A DNA stretch of 64,000 bases from Bacteroidota bacterium (GCA_018267475.1 JAFDYI010000027.1:1-64000), one strand, 5' to 3'. Shown: positions 1 to 8,789, counted from the stretch's first letter. The notes: generated from the sequence alone by a model not told the origin. A program made the numbers and translations.

Positions 1-35
1 AGAAAAATCGTCTTTGAAAACCTCGCTTCTTTGCC

Positions 36-56
36 TACTTTCTTTTAAAGAAAGTA
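36..56. repeat. 21-bp perfect inverted repeat
   Basis: Two perfectly complementary 10-bp arms (TACTTTCTTT and AAAGAAAGTA) flank a single T. It lies about 140 bp upstream of the protease gene in a stretch with no recognisable gene. It could be a terminator stem for a gene left of the window or a copy of a dispersed repeat. There is no long T-run directly after it on either strand. Confidence 0.5.
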
Positions 57-198
57 TAAAGAAAAGAATTGGATGTTTCGGTGAATGAGCACTTTGACAA
101 GTGGTTAATGAGCCTGTCAAGAAAAATAACATAGCCGTTTTTTATCCCCAAGTAAAAAATAAAGAATAAAGTGTACCTTAGAGCCATTATTTTTATAT

Positions 199-1896
199 AT
201 GAATACAAAACAAAAAATGGCCGTACGTATTGTATTGCCCTTGGCATTATTAGGTGGTTTTATCTCTTTTGCCTTTACCGAAGATTTGTTTGAAGCATCT
301 AAAAATTTAGATGTTTTTTCCTCTCTATACAAAGAAGTAAATTTATATTACGTGGACGATACCAAACCCGGGCAACTCATAAAAACAGCAGCCGACGCTA
401 TGCTGGGTTCTTTAGATCCCTATACCGAGTATTACACCGAAAACGACATTGAAGATTATAAAATAATGACCACCGGAGAGTACGGAGGCATAGGCGCTTC
501 GGTGCGCGAACTGAAAAATAAAGTAATCATAGCAGAGCCCTACGAAAACGCCCCTGCGCTAAAAGCAGGCATCAAAGCGGGCGATGAAATTGTGAAAATA
601 AATGGAGTGGAAGTGCAAGGAAAAAATTCCGACGATATCAGTAAACTAATGAAAGGGCAATCGGGTACCGCCGTAAAGCTAACCATCAGCCGCCCGGGCA
701 CGGAAAAACTATTAGAATTTAATATAGTACGCGAAGAAATAAAAGTAAAAAACGTACCCTACTTTGGCATGATAAGCAATGAAACAGGCTATATCAAACT
801 AACCGGTTTTACACAAACAGCCGCTGCCGAAGTACGTAACGCACTTATAAAACTAAAAACAGAAAACAACTGCAAATCTCTTATACTCGATCTGCGTGAT
901 AACCCCGGTGGCTTGCTTACACAAGCGGTTGATATTGTAAATCTATTTGTAGCCAAGGGCACTGATGTAGCGGTAACCAAAGGCAGAGCCAAAGAGTGGA
1001 CCGAAACCTTTAAAACGGTAAACAACCCGGTAGATGTAACCATGCCCTTAGTAGTAGTAGTAGATAGGAACTCAGCCTCGGCCTCCGAAATTGTATCGGG
1101 CTCCCTACAAGACTTGGATAGAGCGGTTATTGTAGGGCAACGAACTTATGGCAAAGGATTGGTGCAACAAACCAAACCGCTTATTTACAACGCTCAAATA
1201 AAAGTTACTGTTGCAAAATACTATATCCCCAGCGGACGCTGCATACAAGCTTTGGACTACTCGCACCGCAACAGCGATGGAAGGGTTGATCATGTGCCCG
1301 ACTCGCTTATTACTGCCTTTAAAACGCGCAACGGGCGTGTTGTTTATGATGGAGCGGGCATCTTGCCCGATGTGCAAACCGAAACACAAAGCATGAGCGA
1401 AATTACGTATGTATTGGTAGCTAAAAATTTTGTTTTTGATTATGCTACCCAGTACGCACTTACTCATTCTACCATATCCAAACCAAGTACTTTTGAAATT
1501 ACAGATACGGATTACGAAAATTTCGTTGCATTTTTAAAAGATAAAGACTATAACTACAAGGTGAATAGCGAAGAAGATTTAGAAGCCCTGAAAAGAACCG
1601 CGCAAGACGAAAAATACTTTGCTGATATAGAGGTTGAATTTAATCAATTACAAAAAAAACTAATGGATAGAAAAAAAGATGATTTGCAAAAATTTAAACC
1701 TGAAATAAAACGCATGATAGAAGATGAAATTGTATCGCGCTATTATTATTTAAGTGGGCGGGTAGAAGCTTCCATAAAATACGATACCGATATGCAAGCT
1801 GCATTAAAAACAATAGGAAACCCTACGGATATGAACGCCATTCTTACCACTATAAAAAAAGCTACGAAGCCTTTTAACCCCAATAAAAAATTTTAA
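199..1896 (+). CDS. S41 family C-terminal processing peptidase (CtpA/Prc-like)
   Basis: Periplasmic serine protease of the tail-specific/C-terminal processing family, 565 residues. It starts with an uncleaved or cleavable hydrophobic segment (about residues 9-27). A PDZ domain lies at about residues 90-180 (GEYGGIG entry, GIKAGDEI carboxylate loop), followed by the S41 core. The Ser-Lys dyad fits exactly: S294 in SASASE, K319 in TYGKG and Q323, with the same 25/29-residue spacing as S430/K455/Q459 of E. coli Prc. A charged helical C-terminal region follows (about 430-565), as in other Bacteroidota members. The ATG at 199 gives a good signal segment. The DUF6370 gene follows after 7 bp and is probably co-transcribed. 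The family is known to trim C-termini of envelope proteins; the substrate here is not evident. Confidence 0.93.
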   Translation: MNTKQKMAVRIVLPLALLGGFISFAFTEDLFEASKNLDVFSSLYKEVNLYYVDDTKPGQLIKTAADAMLGSLDPYTEYYTENDIEDYKIMTTGEYGGIGASVRELKNKVIIAEPYENAPALKAGIKAGDEIVKINGVEVQGKNSDDISKLMKGQSGTAVKLTISRPGTEKLLEFNIVREEIKVKNVPYFGMISNETGYIKLTGFTQTAAAEVRNALIKLKTENNCKSLILDLRDNPGGLLTQAVDIVNLFVAKGTDVAVTKGRAKEWTETFKTVNNPVDVTMPLVVVVDRNSASASEIVSGSLQDLDRAVIVGQRTYGKGLVQQTKPLIYNAQIKVTVAKYYIPSGRCIQALDYSHRNSDGRVDHVPDSLITAFKTRNGRVVYDGAGILPDVQTETQSMSEITYVLVAKNFVFDYATQYALTHSTISKPSTFEITDTDYENFVAFLKDKDYNYKVNSEEDLEALKRTAQDEKYFADIEVEFNQLQKKLMDRKKDDLQKFKPEIKRMIEDEIVSRYYYLSGRVEASIKYDTDMQAALKTIGNPTDMNAILTTIKKATKPFNPNKKF

Positions 1897-1903
1897 AAAA
1901 CGC

Positions 1904-2248
1904 ATGAAAAAAACGTGGTATATCGGTGTGTTCTGTTTCTTATCCTCCATCTGTTACAGTCAGGTAGCTTCTACATTAGCCACCAAACCCGATTCGAATA
2001 AAAAAATATGGATAGTAGAGGCCTCGTGCGGCGAATGTAATTTTGGCTTAGATGGAGCCAGTTGCGATTTGGCAATACGTATAGAGGGCAAAGCTTATTT
2101 TGTAGATGGCGTAGGCATTAAAGAGTACGGGCATCCACATGATAAAAATGGGTTTTGTGTGGCTGTTAGAAAAGCAGAAGTGCAAGGGGAAGTAGTAAAT
2201 GGTCGCTTTAAGGCAAGTTATTTTAAACTACTTGAAACTACAAAATAA
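1904..2248 (+). CDS. Small secreted DUF6370-like protein
   Basis: A 114-residue protein with a typical signal peptide (MKKTWYIGVFCFLSSICYSQ). The mature part carries CGECNFGLDGASCDLAIRI, a conserved YFVDG, and a later cysteine in the motif GFCVAVRKAEVQGEV, ending in FKASYFKLL. This matches my memory of the small Bacteroidota DUF6370 family. Function is unknown; the conserved cysteines suggest metal binding or disulfides in the periplasm. It lies 7 bp after the protease stop and is likely translated from the same mRNA. The assignment is from memory of the family pattern, not from a search. Confidence 0.8.
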   Translation: MKKTWYIGVFCFLSSICYSQVASTLATKPDSNKKIWIVEASCGECNFGLDGASCDLAIRIEGKAYFVDGVGIKEYGHPHDKNGFCVAVRKAEVQGEVVNGRFKASYFKLLETTK

Positions 2249-2289
2249 CCTTGGCCGTATTTTATAGGGGGCGGACTTATCTTATACCC

Positions 2290-2544
2290 TTAATCGGTTC
2301 TTTTTATATGCTCGTCCATACTATTGGCTTGCTTTTTAATTTCTTGTTTCATATCATTTACGCTTTCATGAATGTCTTGCTGTATGCCGTTGGTGGCATC
2401 TTTAAACTGGCGAATGCCTTTTCCTAAATTACGCATCAGGTTAGGCATGCCTTTGCCGCCAAATAAAAGCAACACGGCTAAAGCGATTACAAAAAGTTCG
2501 CCTCCTCCCAAAAAATCAAATAATAAAAAAACAGGTTTGTACAT
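2290..2544 (-). CDS. tatA: Sec-independent translocase TatA/E family subunit
   Basis: 84 residues, one N-terminal transmembrane helix (about 12-30: GGGELFVIALAVLLLFGG), the hinge FGGKGMP, then an amphipathic helix (NLMRNLGKGIRQFKDA) and a charged tail: the TatA/TatB/E architecture. TatA oligomers form the pore of the twin-arginine pathway for folded proteins. No tatC is present in the window. A 44-codon ORF ends 3 bp upstream of this start and shares the promoter at 2687-2694. Convergent with the DUF6370 gene, 41 bp apart. Confidence 0.88.
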   Translation of the reverse strand: MYKPVFLLFDFLGGGELFVIALAVLLLFGGKGMPNLMRNLGKGIRQFKDATNGIQQDIHESVNDMKQEIKKQANSMDEHIKRTD

Positions 2545-2547
2545 GGT

Positions 2548-2682
2548 TTAAAAATCTTTATTTTTTTTAAATTTAAGCAAGGTATAAACGCCTATTGCAA
2601 AAAACAAGGCTACCACCAACACGATAAAAAAATCGCTTAACCCAAATTCATACATAGTGTTTTGTGCCGATAGAAAAATCAT
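2548..2682 (-). CDS. Small single-pass membrane protein upstream of tatA (44 codons)
   Basis: A short reading frame in the gap between the OmpA-family gene and tatA. It begins MIFLSAQNTMYEFGLSDFF, continues with one hydrophobic helix (about residues 18-36) and ends in a lysine-rich tail (LKFKKNKDF). The stop lies 3 bp before the tatA start. A perfect TAnnTTTG promoter element sits 4 bp before the ATG, so the mRNA would begin almost at the start codon. A second in-frame ATG is at codon 10. I do not recognise a family. It could be a real one-helix protein or a leader ORF for tatA. Confidence 0.5.
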   Translation of the reverse strand: MIFLSAQNTMYEFGLSDFFIVLVVALFFAIGVYTLLKFKKNKDF

Positions 2683-2686
2683 GAGG

Positions 2687-2694
2687 CAAAGATA
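2687..2694 (-). promoter_or_regulatory. -7 element for the 44-codon ORF and tatA
   Basis: Reads TATCTTTG on the minus strand, an exact match to the Bacteroidota -7 consensus TAnnTTTG. It ends 4 bp before the ATG at 2682, which would make the transcript leaderless or nearly so. Confidence 0.6.
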
Positions 2695-2726
2695 CTACTA
2701 AAAAAGATTGCCGGTGTACAAAAAAA

Positions 2727-5069
2727 CTACTGCCCCTGTTCTACCTTAAATTCGGTGCGGCGGTTTTGAGCATGTTCTGCCTCGGTGCAAGGTACGTTAT
2801 TAGCACATTTGTTTATCAGGTGGGTTTCGCCGTAGCCTATGGCTTTTAGTCTTTTGGCGGCAATACCTTTAGAAACGATGTAATCAACGGCATATTTGGC
2901 TCTTTTTTGAGAAAGAATTAAATTATTTTTATCGTCGCCCTGCGAATCGGTGTGAGAGCTTAGTTCCATCGTTATTTTTGGGTTGGTGTTCATTATCTGT
3001 ACTACTTTGTCCATTACCCGCCGTCCTGCTTCATCAAATTTGTACTCGTTTAGGGCGTAATAGATGTTTTCTATAATGGTAATTTCTTCTTTTTTTTCGC
3101 TTTTGTCTTTGCTGGTATTCATGCTCAATACATCTAGCCAAGGGTCGTCCACATACACCGCTTTTAACTTGGAGTTATCGCTTTTTAGTATGGCATAGGC
3201 AAAACCTTTTAGTCGGTTTCTAATAAGTTCTTGCACTATTTTTCCTGTTTTATCTACTAAGTATATTTTATTGATGTTTTGTAGTTGCGGGTCGTTTTCG
3301 TCTAAGTTAAGTTGGTAGTTTTCGCCACCGTATATTTTTTTAAAAGCAAAAGACCCTTTTTCATCGGTAACAGTACTTCCCTTAGCTTCACCACGCGTGT
3401 TTTTTAAGAATACGCTCGCTTTTTGTATAGGTGTTTTGTTTTCGTTTAAAACGCTTCCTTCTATGTCTATAAGCAGGTCGCTGTCGGAGGCTTGCAGCAA
3501 CTGCATCGTTGCCTTATCGGATGCTAATATCCTAAAGGTGAAAGGGGTTTTTGGTGCAGAAACAAGTGTTTGCACTTCTTTACCACTTTTGTTGGTTAAT
3601 ATAATTTTTGAGCCTACAAAAGGGTCGCCATCTTCAGCTATTATTTCCACAAGGTAGGTTTGGGTAGAAGGTATTTTATTGAACACGAAAGCACCAAAGC
3701 TGTTGGTAGTAGTTTCATCTATGATGTTGCCGTTGCCATCTTTCAATACTATTTTTTTGTTGGCAATGGGCTTAGAGGGGTTTTCTCCAAACAGTAGGTT
3801 GCCCGCAAAATTTACATCGTCTTCTACATCAAGCTGAGCCAAAGAAACGGTATCGGAGGGTAGGTTTCTAAAAACAAATTTTTCTCCTTTTTCATTTACC
3901 ATGGTTACCCTAGATACTTGGTGATTTTCGTCCATGTAATAATACCGTACATAATGACTAAAAGCGGGGTCGGCCTCATCTACTTTTATCATATATTTTT
4001 TGTTGGCTGCTACTTCTTTAAATACAAAACGTCCGTTTTTATCGGTGCGGGTTTCCGCCAAATGATTCATAGTGCTGTCTTCCAAAATTAATTTTAGGTT
4101 GGCTGCTTTTAGCGAGGTGTCTTGTCCGGTAAGAATAACGCCTTTTAAATCGTGGGCGGCTTTGGTAAAGGTAAAGAAGTACAGGTTATCATTGTTTTTT
4201 TTGTTGTCTCTGTTGGAAGAAACATAACCCTTGGTGCTGCTGATAAAAAAAACACCAAAATCATCTCCTGCCGAGTTGATGCCGGCGCCTTCGTTTCTAT
4301 TTAGTTTCCATATATTTTTTTCTTGTTTGGCGCTGTATAGATCCAAGCCCCCCTGTCCGCCCGCTCTATCCGAAGAAAAAAACAATACTCCCTCTTTGCT
4401 TGCATACGGAAAATCTTCTTTGCTTGAGGTATTAACCAAAGCACCCAAATTTACTGGGGCGTCCCAACCGTTGGTATTTTTTTTGCACACCCAAATATCG
4501 CTGCTGCCGTAGCCTCCGGGTCTATCGCTGGTAAAATACAAATAGTTTCCATCAGCCGAAAAACAACCGTGTGCAAAAGAGTAGTTAAGGTCGTTGTAGG
4601 CAAAGGCTTGCGGTTTGCTCCAGCCTTTTTCTGTTTTTTGTAAAAAATAAAGTTGGGGACGGTTTACAAATCCTTTACCGCCTTTTTTCTTGGCTAAGGT
4701 TACACGGGTAAGGCATATATCGCCTTTAGGAGAAAAAGATAAGGGACCGTTGTGGTATTCTTTATTTGTTTTTTTAAAGGGTTTTGTTTTCTCGGTAAGG
4801 GTATCGTTTTTTATTTCGGTGTAATATACAGCTAAGTAGGGTGTTTGGTTCAAGTCAAGGTTTTCGTAGTTTACCAAATCGGGTTTTTTCCAAGAGGTGT
4901 AGTACAATTTATTTTCGTACATCGCAGGACAAAAAGCGGAGTGCTGATGGTTTATTTTTTTTAGTTGGGTGAGTTTATACTCTACAGGAAGTTTGTTTTG
5001 TTTTTGTGCCCAAAGTGCCTGCATACTCAAGCAAATAAAAAGAATCCCTATTTTTTTTATACAACGCAT
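2727..5069 (-). CDS. OmpA-family protein with PD40 propeller and carboxypeptidase-regulatory-like domains
   Basis: About 780 residues from the ATG at 5069. I chose this start because it gives a clean signal peptide (MRCIKKIGILFICLSMQALWAQ) and lies 1 bp after the preceding stop; the frame stays open upstream to 5120 but overlaps porP. Order of parts: a PD40/WD40-like propeller (about 60-300, with blades such as YLYFTSDRPGG and FFSSDRAGG); three carboxypeptidase-regulatory/CNA-B-like beta domains (about 305-640); and a C-terminal OmpA peptidoglycan-binding domain (about 667-780, with SSHTDSQG and NRRTEFKV). The layout resembles PorE and relatives, which link T9SS or surface structures to peptidoglycan. 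It is the last gene of a four-gene unit with PorP/SprF, a T9SS-sorted protein and a fibre-like protein, so an anchoring role for that surface system is a reasonable inference. Confidence 0.9.
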   Translation of the reverse strand: MRCIKKIGILFICLSMQALWAQKQNKLPVEYKLTQLKKINHQHSAFCPAMYENKLYYTSWKKPDLVNYENLDLNQTPYLAVYYTEIKNDTLTEKTKPFKKTNKEYHNGPLSFSPKGDICLTRVTLAKKKGGKGFVNRPQLYFLQKTEKGWSKPQAFAYNDLNYSFAHGCFSADGNYLYFTSDRPGGYGSSDIWVCKKNTNGWDAPVNLGALVNTSSKEDFPYASKEGVLFFSSDRAGGQGGLDLYSAKQEKNIWKLNRNEGAGINSAGDDFGVFFISSTKGYVSSNRDNKKNNDNLYFFTFTKAAHDLKGVILTGQDTSLKAANLKLILEDSTMNHLAETRTDKNGRFVFKEVAANKKYMIKVDEADPAFSHYVRYYYMDENHQVSRVTMVNEKGEKFVFRNLPSDTVSLAQLDVEDDVNFAGNLLFGENPSKPIANKKIVLKDGNGNIIDETTTNSFGAFVFNKIPSTQTYLVEIIAEDGDPFVGSKIILTNKSGKEVQTLVSAPKTPFTFRILASDKATMQLLQASDSDLLIDIEGSVLNENKTPIQKASVFLKNTRGEAKGSTVTDEKGSFAFKKIYGGENYQLNLDENDPQLQNINKIYLVDKTGKIVQELIRNRLKGFAYAILKSDNSKLKAVYVDDPWLDVLSMNTSKDKSEKKEEITIIENIYYALNEYKFDEAGRRVMDKVVQIMNTNPKITMELSSHTDSQGDDKNNLILSQKRAKYAVDYIVSKGIAAKRLKAIGYGETHLINKCANNVPCTEAEHAQNRRTEFKVEQGQ

Positions 5070-5070
5070 A

Positions 5071-6015
5071 CTACAAGAAACGAGGCGATAACATTTTTGA
5101 TTTGGACGAAATAAAATCATAACTCAATAAAATTTCGTGGCTGCCCATAGCTTGTGCCCCCAGTATTCCTAAACCATGGTCGTAAGCATAACCTACTTTA
5201 AATTTGTTGGTAACATATACTTGCATCAGCCCTACAAAACCATAATTAAAACGAACGGAAGCCCCTAACCATACTCTGTTTTTTATTAAAAAATTCAGGT
5301 TTACATCGGCAGAGTAATTGTTGGGTTGCACCATTTTTAGCATAATAGAGGGGTTAAAAACCAAGCCCTCGCTAAGCTGAAAGCCTTTGCCTACATACAA
5401 AAAAGAATGAGGCATTAAATTAAAATTTTTGGTGTAAGCCGTGCTTTGCGTGGCTATATCTTTATACAACACAGGGTTGGTAATATGCGTGATGGAGCCG
5501 CCTATATAAAAGCTGCGAGAGTAATAATAAAAACCGGCACTGGCATCAAATACGGTGCGTGCCCCTGTATAATTTAAAATGAGTTCACCGGCATCTTTGT
5601 AGTCCAGCTTACTCATGTCTATGTGGTAATTAACCATACCGGCCGAAAATCCTAAGCTTAATTTTCCTTTTCCTATACGAAAATGATAGGCTAAATCAGC
5701 GTAGGCGGCTGTCCAGTTGGTAGGTCCTATATTTTCGGTAATAACATGCCCTCCTACCCCTAAGCTGTTTAGTATTTGCCCGTGCATACTAAAGCTACCT
5801 GTGGCAGGCGAACCCGGCATAGAAGTCCACTGCTTACGCAAATCCAGTACGGTACTGAGTGCTTGTTTGCTACCGGAGTAGGCAGGGTTTATGGCCAATT
5901 GATTAAACATATACTGACTGTACTGCGGGTCTTGTTGCGCCCAGCAAGTAAGCGACAATAACATAAAAGCACTGATAGCCGTATATAATTTTTTATATGT
6001 ATTTTTTATTTTCAA
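5071..6015 (-). CDS. PorP/SprF family type IX secretion outer membrane protein
   Basis: 314 residues. Signal peptide (KKLYTAISAFMLLSLTCWAQ), then the family entry motif DPQYSQYMFNQLAINPAYSGS, followed by alternating beta strands of a predicted outer-membrane barrel (for example VGGHVITENIGPTNWTAAY and KVGYAYDHGLG) and a C-terminal strand. PorP/SprF proteins help secrete, or anchor at the surface, T9SS substrates encoded next to them; SprF is needed for SprB in Flavobacterium. The likely start is TTG at 6015, 3 bp after the stop of the T9SS-sorted protein; no in-frame ATG leaves a usable signal peptide. It is the second PorP/SprF of the window, with its own set of partners. Confidence 0.92.
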   Translation of the reverse strand: MKIKNTYKKLYTAISAFMLLSLTCWAQQDPQYSQYMFNQLAINPAYSGSKQALSTVLDLRKQWTSMPGSPATGSFSMHGQILNSLGVGGHVITENIGPTNWTAAYADLAYHFRIGKGKLSLGFSAGMVNYHIDMSKLDYKDAGELILNYTGARTVFDASAGFYYYSRSFYIGGSITHITNPVLYKDIATQSTAYTKNFNLMPHSFLYVGKGFQLSEGLVFNPSIMLKMVQPNNYSADVNLNFLIKNRVWLGASVRFNYGFVGLMQVYVTNKFKVGYAYDHGLGILGAQAMGSHEILLSYDFISSKSKMLSPRFL

Positions 6016-6018
6016 TGT

Positions 6019-6756
6019 TTATCGTGTTAGTTCTACCCAGCCTTTTAAAGGGTTTTTGCCGTCTATTTCTATAATATAAAAATAAGTACCCGATACCAAT
6101 TTATTTCCGCTTTTATCTTGTCCGTTCCAAAAAGTATTTACGTTATCGTATTTGCTTTGGTTCCATAAGTCTTGCCCCCAGCGGTTAAAAATAGATACTT
6201 TATTATTCGGGAAATTCTCTATACCGTCAATTACAAACACTTCGTTTAGTCCGTCGCCGTTAGGCGAAAAGGCATTGTGTACGTGTATCAGGTCACAGGC
6301 TTGATGATTTTCGGGTACTACTAGGTGCTGTGTGTAGCTTTGCCCTATGCTGTCGGTAGCGCTAAAGGTATAGCTACCCGGCGACAGGTGCCCGTTTACC
6401 AAAGAGTTTACGGTATCGCCCAAAGCATCAAACAACAAGTAGTTGTAATGCCCTACGTTGTTGCCTACGCTTATTACCAACGAAGCGTCGTTAGAGCCTT
6501 CGCAGCGCTCGTTTACTATGGTAAGGCTTACCGTTAGGGCCGACAAAACTTTAAAGTTAGGCTGCAAAAAGCCCTGTGTGTAGTAGTTGCCGGCAGTGCC
6601 TATTACCGGTTCGCCTATATTGTAGGCAAAATAACCTAAAGGAATGTGGCTGCTGCTACCTGCTGCGTTTACTACATAAGGCGTTTGCGCAAAGGCAGAA
6701 AAACCTGCAAGCTGCGCCAGTAAGATATATATATATGTTGCAAAACTTCCGTTCAT
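6019..6756 (-). CDS. T9SS type B sorting domain-containing protein (CHU_C)
   Basis: 245 residues with signal peptide ending FSAFAQ. The N-terminal part (about 25-70: NAAGSSSHIPLGYFAYNIGEPVIGT, then YTQGFLQP) is a segment often seen at the start of T9SS-secreted Bacteroidota proteins. The middle (about 78-150) looks like one degenerate SprB-type repeat (CEGSNDASL through SPGSYTFSATD). The C-terminus (about 158-245: AFSPNGDGLNEVFVIDGIEN, NRWGQDLW, SGTYFYIIEI) is the gliding-motility-associated C-terminal domain, the type B signal for T9SS export and surface attachment. It lies 3 bp before porP and 22 bp after the fibre-like gene. It is probably a surface subunit handled by the PorP/SprF protein encoded next to it. 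Confidence 0.9.
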   Translation of the reverse strand: MNGSFATYIYILLAQLAGFSAFAQTPYVVNAAGSSSHIPLGYFAYNIGEPVIGTAGNYYTQGFLQPNFKVLSALTVSLTIVNERCEGSNDASLVISVGNNVGHYNYLLFDALGDTVNSLVNGHLSPGSYTFSATDSIGQSYTQHLVVPENHQACDLIHVHNAFSPNGDGLNEVFVIDGIENFPNNKVSIFNRWGQDLWNQSKYDNVNTFWNGQDKSGNKLVSGTYFYIIEIDGKNPLKGWVELTR

Positions 6757-6778
6757 GTATTTTACTTTACTAAAACCA

Positions 6779-8761
6779 TCAATGTACTAAATGACCGCTA
6801 AAAAAGTTAAGGGTATTGCCTGACGCAGGAGACATGCTTGTAGTTGAATTTTGCCAAACTCCTACAGAAACGGTATGTCCTGAAGCTAAAAACATATCTA
6901 CACTAATTTGATTGCCTATGTGTACACCTGCCGTAGCAAAAGAAACTATGGGTATCCAACTTGTTTTATAAGTACCTGTGTTTATCATAATTTGTAACTG
7001 ATAATCAAAAATTGGTGTCGGAATTGAATTTTGCAGTGTTATTATGGCATCAAAATGGTATAAGCCGGCTACAGGAGCGGTAAAAGTGGTGCCATTAAAA
7101 ACACCGGCAGGAGATTGAGGGTAATCAGAGCCTGAAAAAGTAACAGTGGTTAAACTTGCGTTAGGAACAGAGGTAGTGCTTCCGCTGTATGAAAAATACA
7201 CGGGGTTTGACCAAAAAGCCACGCCGATGCTATTAGAAGCAGTAAGCACAGAGCCTATTGTTGGTGTGCCACCACTTATGGTGATAGAATTAGTCTGAAT
7301 ACCCGAGCCACCCGAAAAAACAGCCGATGGTCCGGAGCTGGAAGCGGTGCTTACATTAAGAGCAGGTAGCGAGTTGCCATTAGAGGTATTATTAAACACA
7401 GCTGCACTGGAGTTAACGCCGGAGTTAACTACGTTTACACCGACAGGGTTAGAAGATGCTATATCTAACATAGCCGCCGGGCTTTGGTTATTTATGCCAA
7501 TAGGCCCGCTGCTGGCTATGCGTATGCGTTCCGTATTATTGGTTGTTAAAACAAAATCTTTTGCATCTTGTGTGCCTATGTAGTTATTATTGGCTGCAGA
7601 GCCTAAAGCTGAACTAGAAGGAGTTGTGCCCGCGTTTCCACCTGTAGTCCAAGCCAAAGAAGATGCTGCTGCGGGCGACCAAGCGGTACCATTATATTGC
7701 AATATTTGGTTGCTTGTAGGTGTTACGGTAGAGATGGGCACTGTTTGCAAGCCTTTTACGGTAAAAACTCCGGTATTGCTTAGACTCACATCACCACCGG
7801 CAGGTACGCGGGTGGCTACACCCGATGCGTTACCTACAAACAAATAGCCGCTGGGCATGGTGTTGTCTAATTTATTGTTAAAGGTATTCCAGTCTGTTCC
7901 CGATAAAAACCCATTAACGCCCGCTGATGCTTGCGGTATGGCCAAAGGGTTGCCGCTTAATCCAGTACCGGTAAGGGGAGCTGTAGCCGATACCGTGCTG
8001 CTAGGTAGGGTAACGCTGTTTCCGTTAGAGATAAAGAGGGTATTGCTTGATAAAGATAAGGTTTGTGGAGGAATGGTTACCGAGTTGCTGCCTATAATGC
8101 TAAGGGTGTTGCTGTTAATGCTTAATTGGGGATTGGCTGCTGCAGGTGCGCTTACGGTGTAGTTAGGATACGTACCGGTAACAGTAGCCGAACCTGCACT
8201 GTTAAGGTTTACTACTTGGTCGGGCTTGGTATTGCTAATGATACCCGAAGCAATAGAGATTCCGGTACCGGCTGTATAAGTAGGAGGAGGGGGAAGTGTA
8301 ACGCTGTTTCCGCCGGAGATGCTTAATGTGTTTCCGGCAATAGATAGCGACTGAGTAGATACTGTACCCGACGTGCCGGAGCTTGCCGCATAAAGTGCAT
8401 AAGGCACGCTTTGTAAAACAGTAGTGCCTATGGTGGTATAAGAACTACCTCCACTGGGGTCTATACCTATTTGAATGGACATATTGCCGCCCGCCCAGTT
8501 TATCGTACTAAACTGCGAAGTGTTAATAGAGCCTATTACATGATTGTATAAACCAAACATGTCGGTGGTAAGGGTGGTAGTTTCGTTAAAAACAGAACTT
8601 CCCGATTGAAGTATAGTAAACTTAATACCTATGCTGGTGTTGGCTAACGCATTGCCGGCTGTATTGCGGGCTACACCTTGGTAGTTAATGCCCTGCGGTA
8701 CTTGAGCCTGAGCCAGCATGCTTACAAAAAAAGCAAAGGCAATACATAATTTTTTTTTCAT
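6779..8761 (-). CDS. Tail-fibre-like secreted protein with C-terminal C1q-like domain
   Basis: 660 residues, low-complexity and rich in Ser, Thr, Asn and Gly, with signal peptide ending MLAQAQ. The N-terminal domain (about 22-125: VPQGINYQGVARNTAGNAL, later VPYALYA) is common in Bacteroidota fibre-like surface proteins. The central stem (about 130-520) has repeats of the type NTLSISGGNSVTLP, the phrase GVNGFLSGTDWNTFNNK and TNNTERIRI, all typical of phage tail-fibre-like stems. The end (about 522-660) reads as a C1q/TNF-like globular head: FTAPVAGLYHFDA and the final NFFSGHLVH match the C1q entry and last strand. Such heads trimerise. No T9SS sorting domain is visible at the C-terminus, so its export route is open. 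It is the first gene of the four-gene unit, with a -7 element 20 bp upstream. Confidence 0.8.
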   Translation of the reverse strand: MKKKLCIAFAFFVSMLAQAQVPQGINYQGVARNTAGNALANTSIGIKFTILQSGSSVFNETTTLTTDMFGLYNHVIGSINTSQFSTINWAGGNMSIQIGIDPSGGSSYTTIGTTVLQSVPYALYAASSGTSGTVSTQSLSIAGNTLSISGGNSVTLPPPPTYTAGTGISIASGIISNTKPDQVVNLNSAGSATVTGTYPNYTVSAPAAANPQLSINSNTLSIIGSNSVTIPPQTLSLSSNTLFISNGNSVTLPSSTVSATAPLTGTGLSGNPLAIPQASAGVNGFLSGTDWNTFNNKLDNTMPSGYLFVGNASGVATRVPAGGDVSLSNTGVFTVKGLQTVPISTVTPTSNQILQYNGTAWSPAAASSLAWTTGGNAGTTPSSSALGSAANNNYIGTQDAKDFVLTTNNTERIRIASSGPIGINNQSPAAMLDIASSNPVGVNVVNSGVNSSAAVFNNTSNGNSLPALNVSTASSSGPSAVFSGGSGIQTNSITISGGTPTIGSVLTASNSIGVAFWSNPVYFSYSGSTTSVPNASLTTVTFSGSDYPQSPAGVFNGTTFTAPVAGLYHFDAIITLQNSIPTPIFDYQLQIMINTGTYKTSWIPIVSFATAGVHIGNQISVDMFLASGHTVSVGVWQNSTTSMSPASGNTLNFFSGHLVH

Positions 8762-8781
8762 ACGTATTAAAAAATGAAATA

Positions 8782-8789
8782 CAAAGATA
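8782..8789 (-). promoter_or_regulatory. -7 element for the fibre/T9SS/PorP/OmpA unit
   Basis: Reads TATCTTTG on the minus strand, 20 bp before the ATG at 8761. It separates the four-gene unit (8761 to 2727) from the upstream adhesin-PorP pair. Confidence 0.6.

Noticed and set aside
35-247. Short minus-strand frame at the left edge
   Set aside because: It overlaps the start of the protease gene, contains the palindrome, and its product shows only AT-rich low-complexity hydrophobic sequence.
1105-1467. 120-codon minus-strand open frame inside the processing protease gene
   Set aside because: It lies entirely opposite the catalytic domain of a well-conserved protein, with no recognisable motif or promoter.
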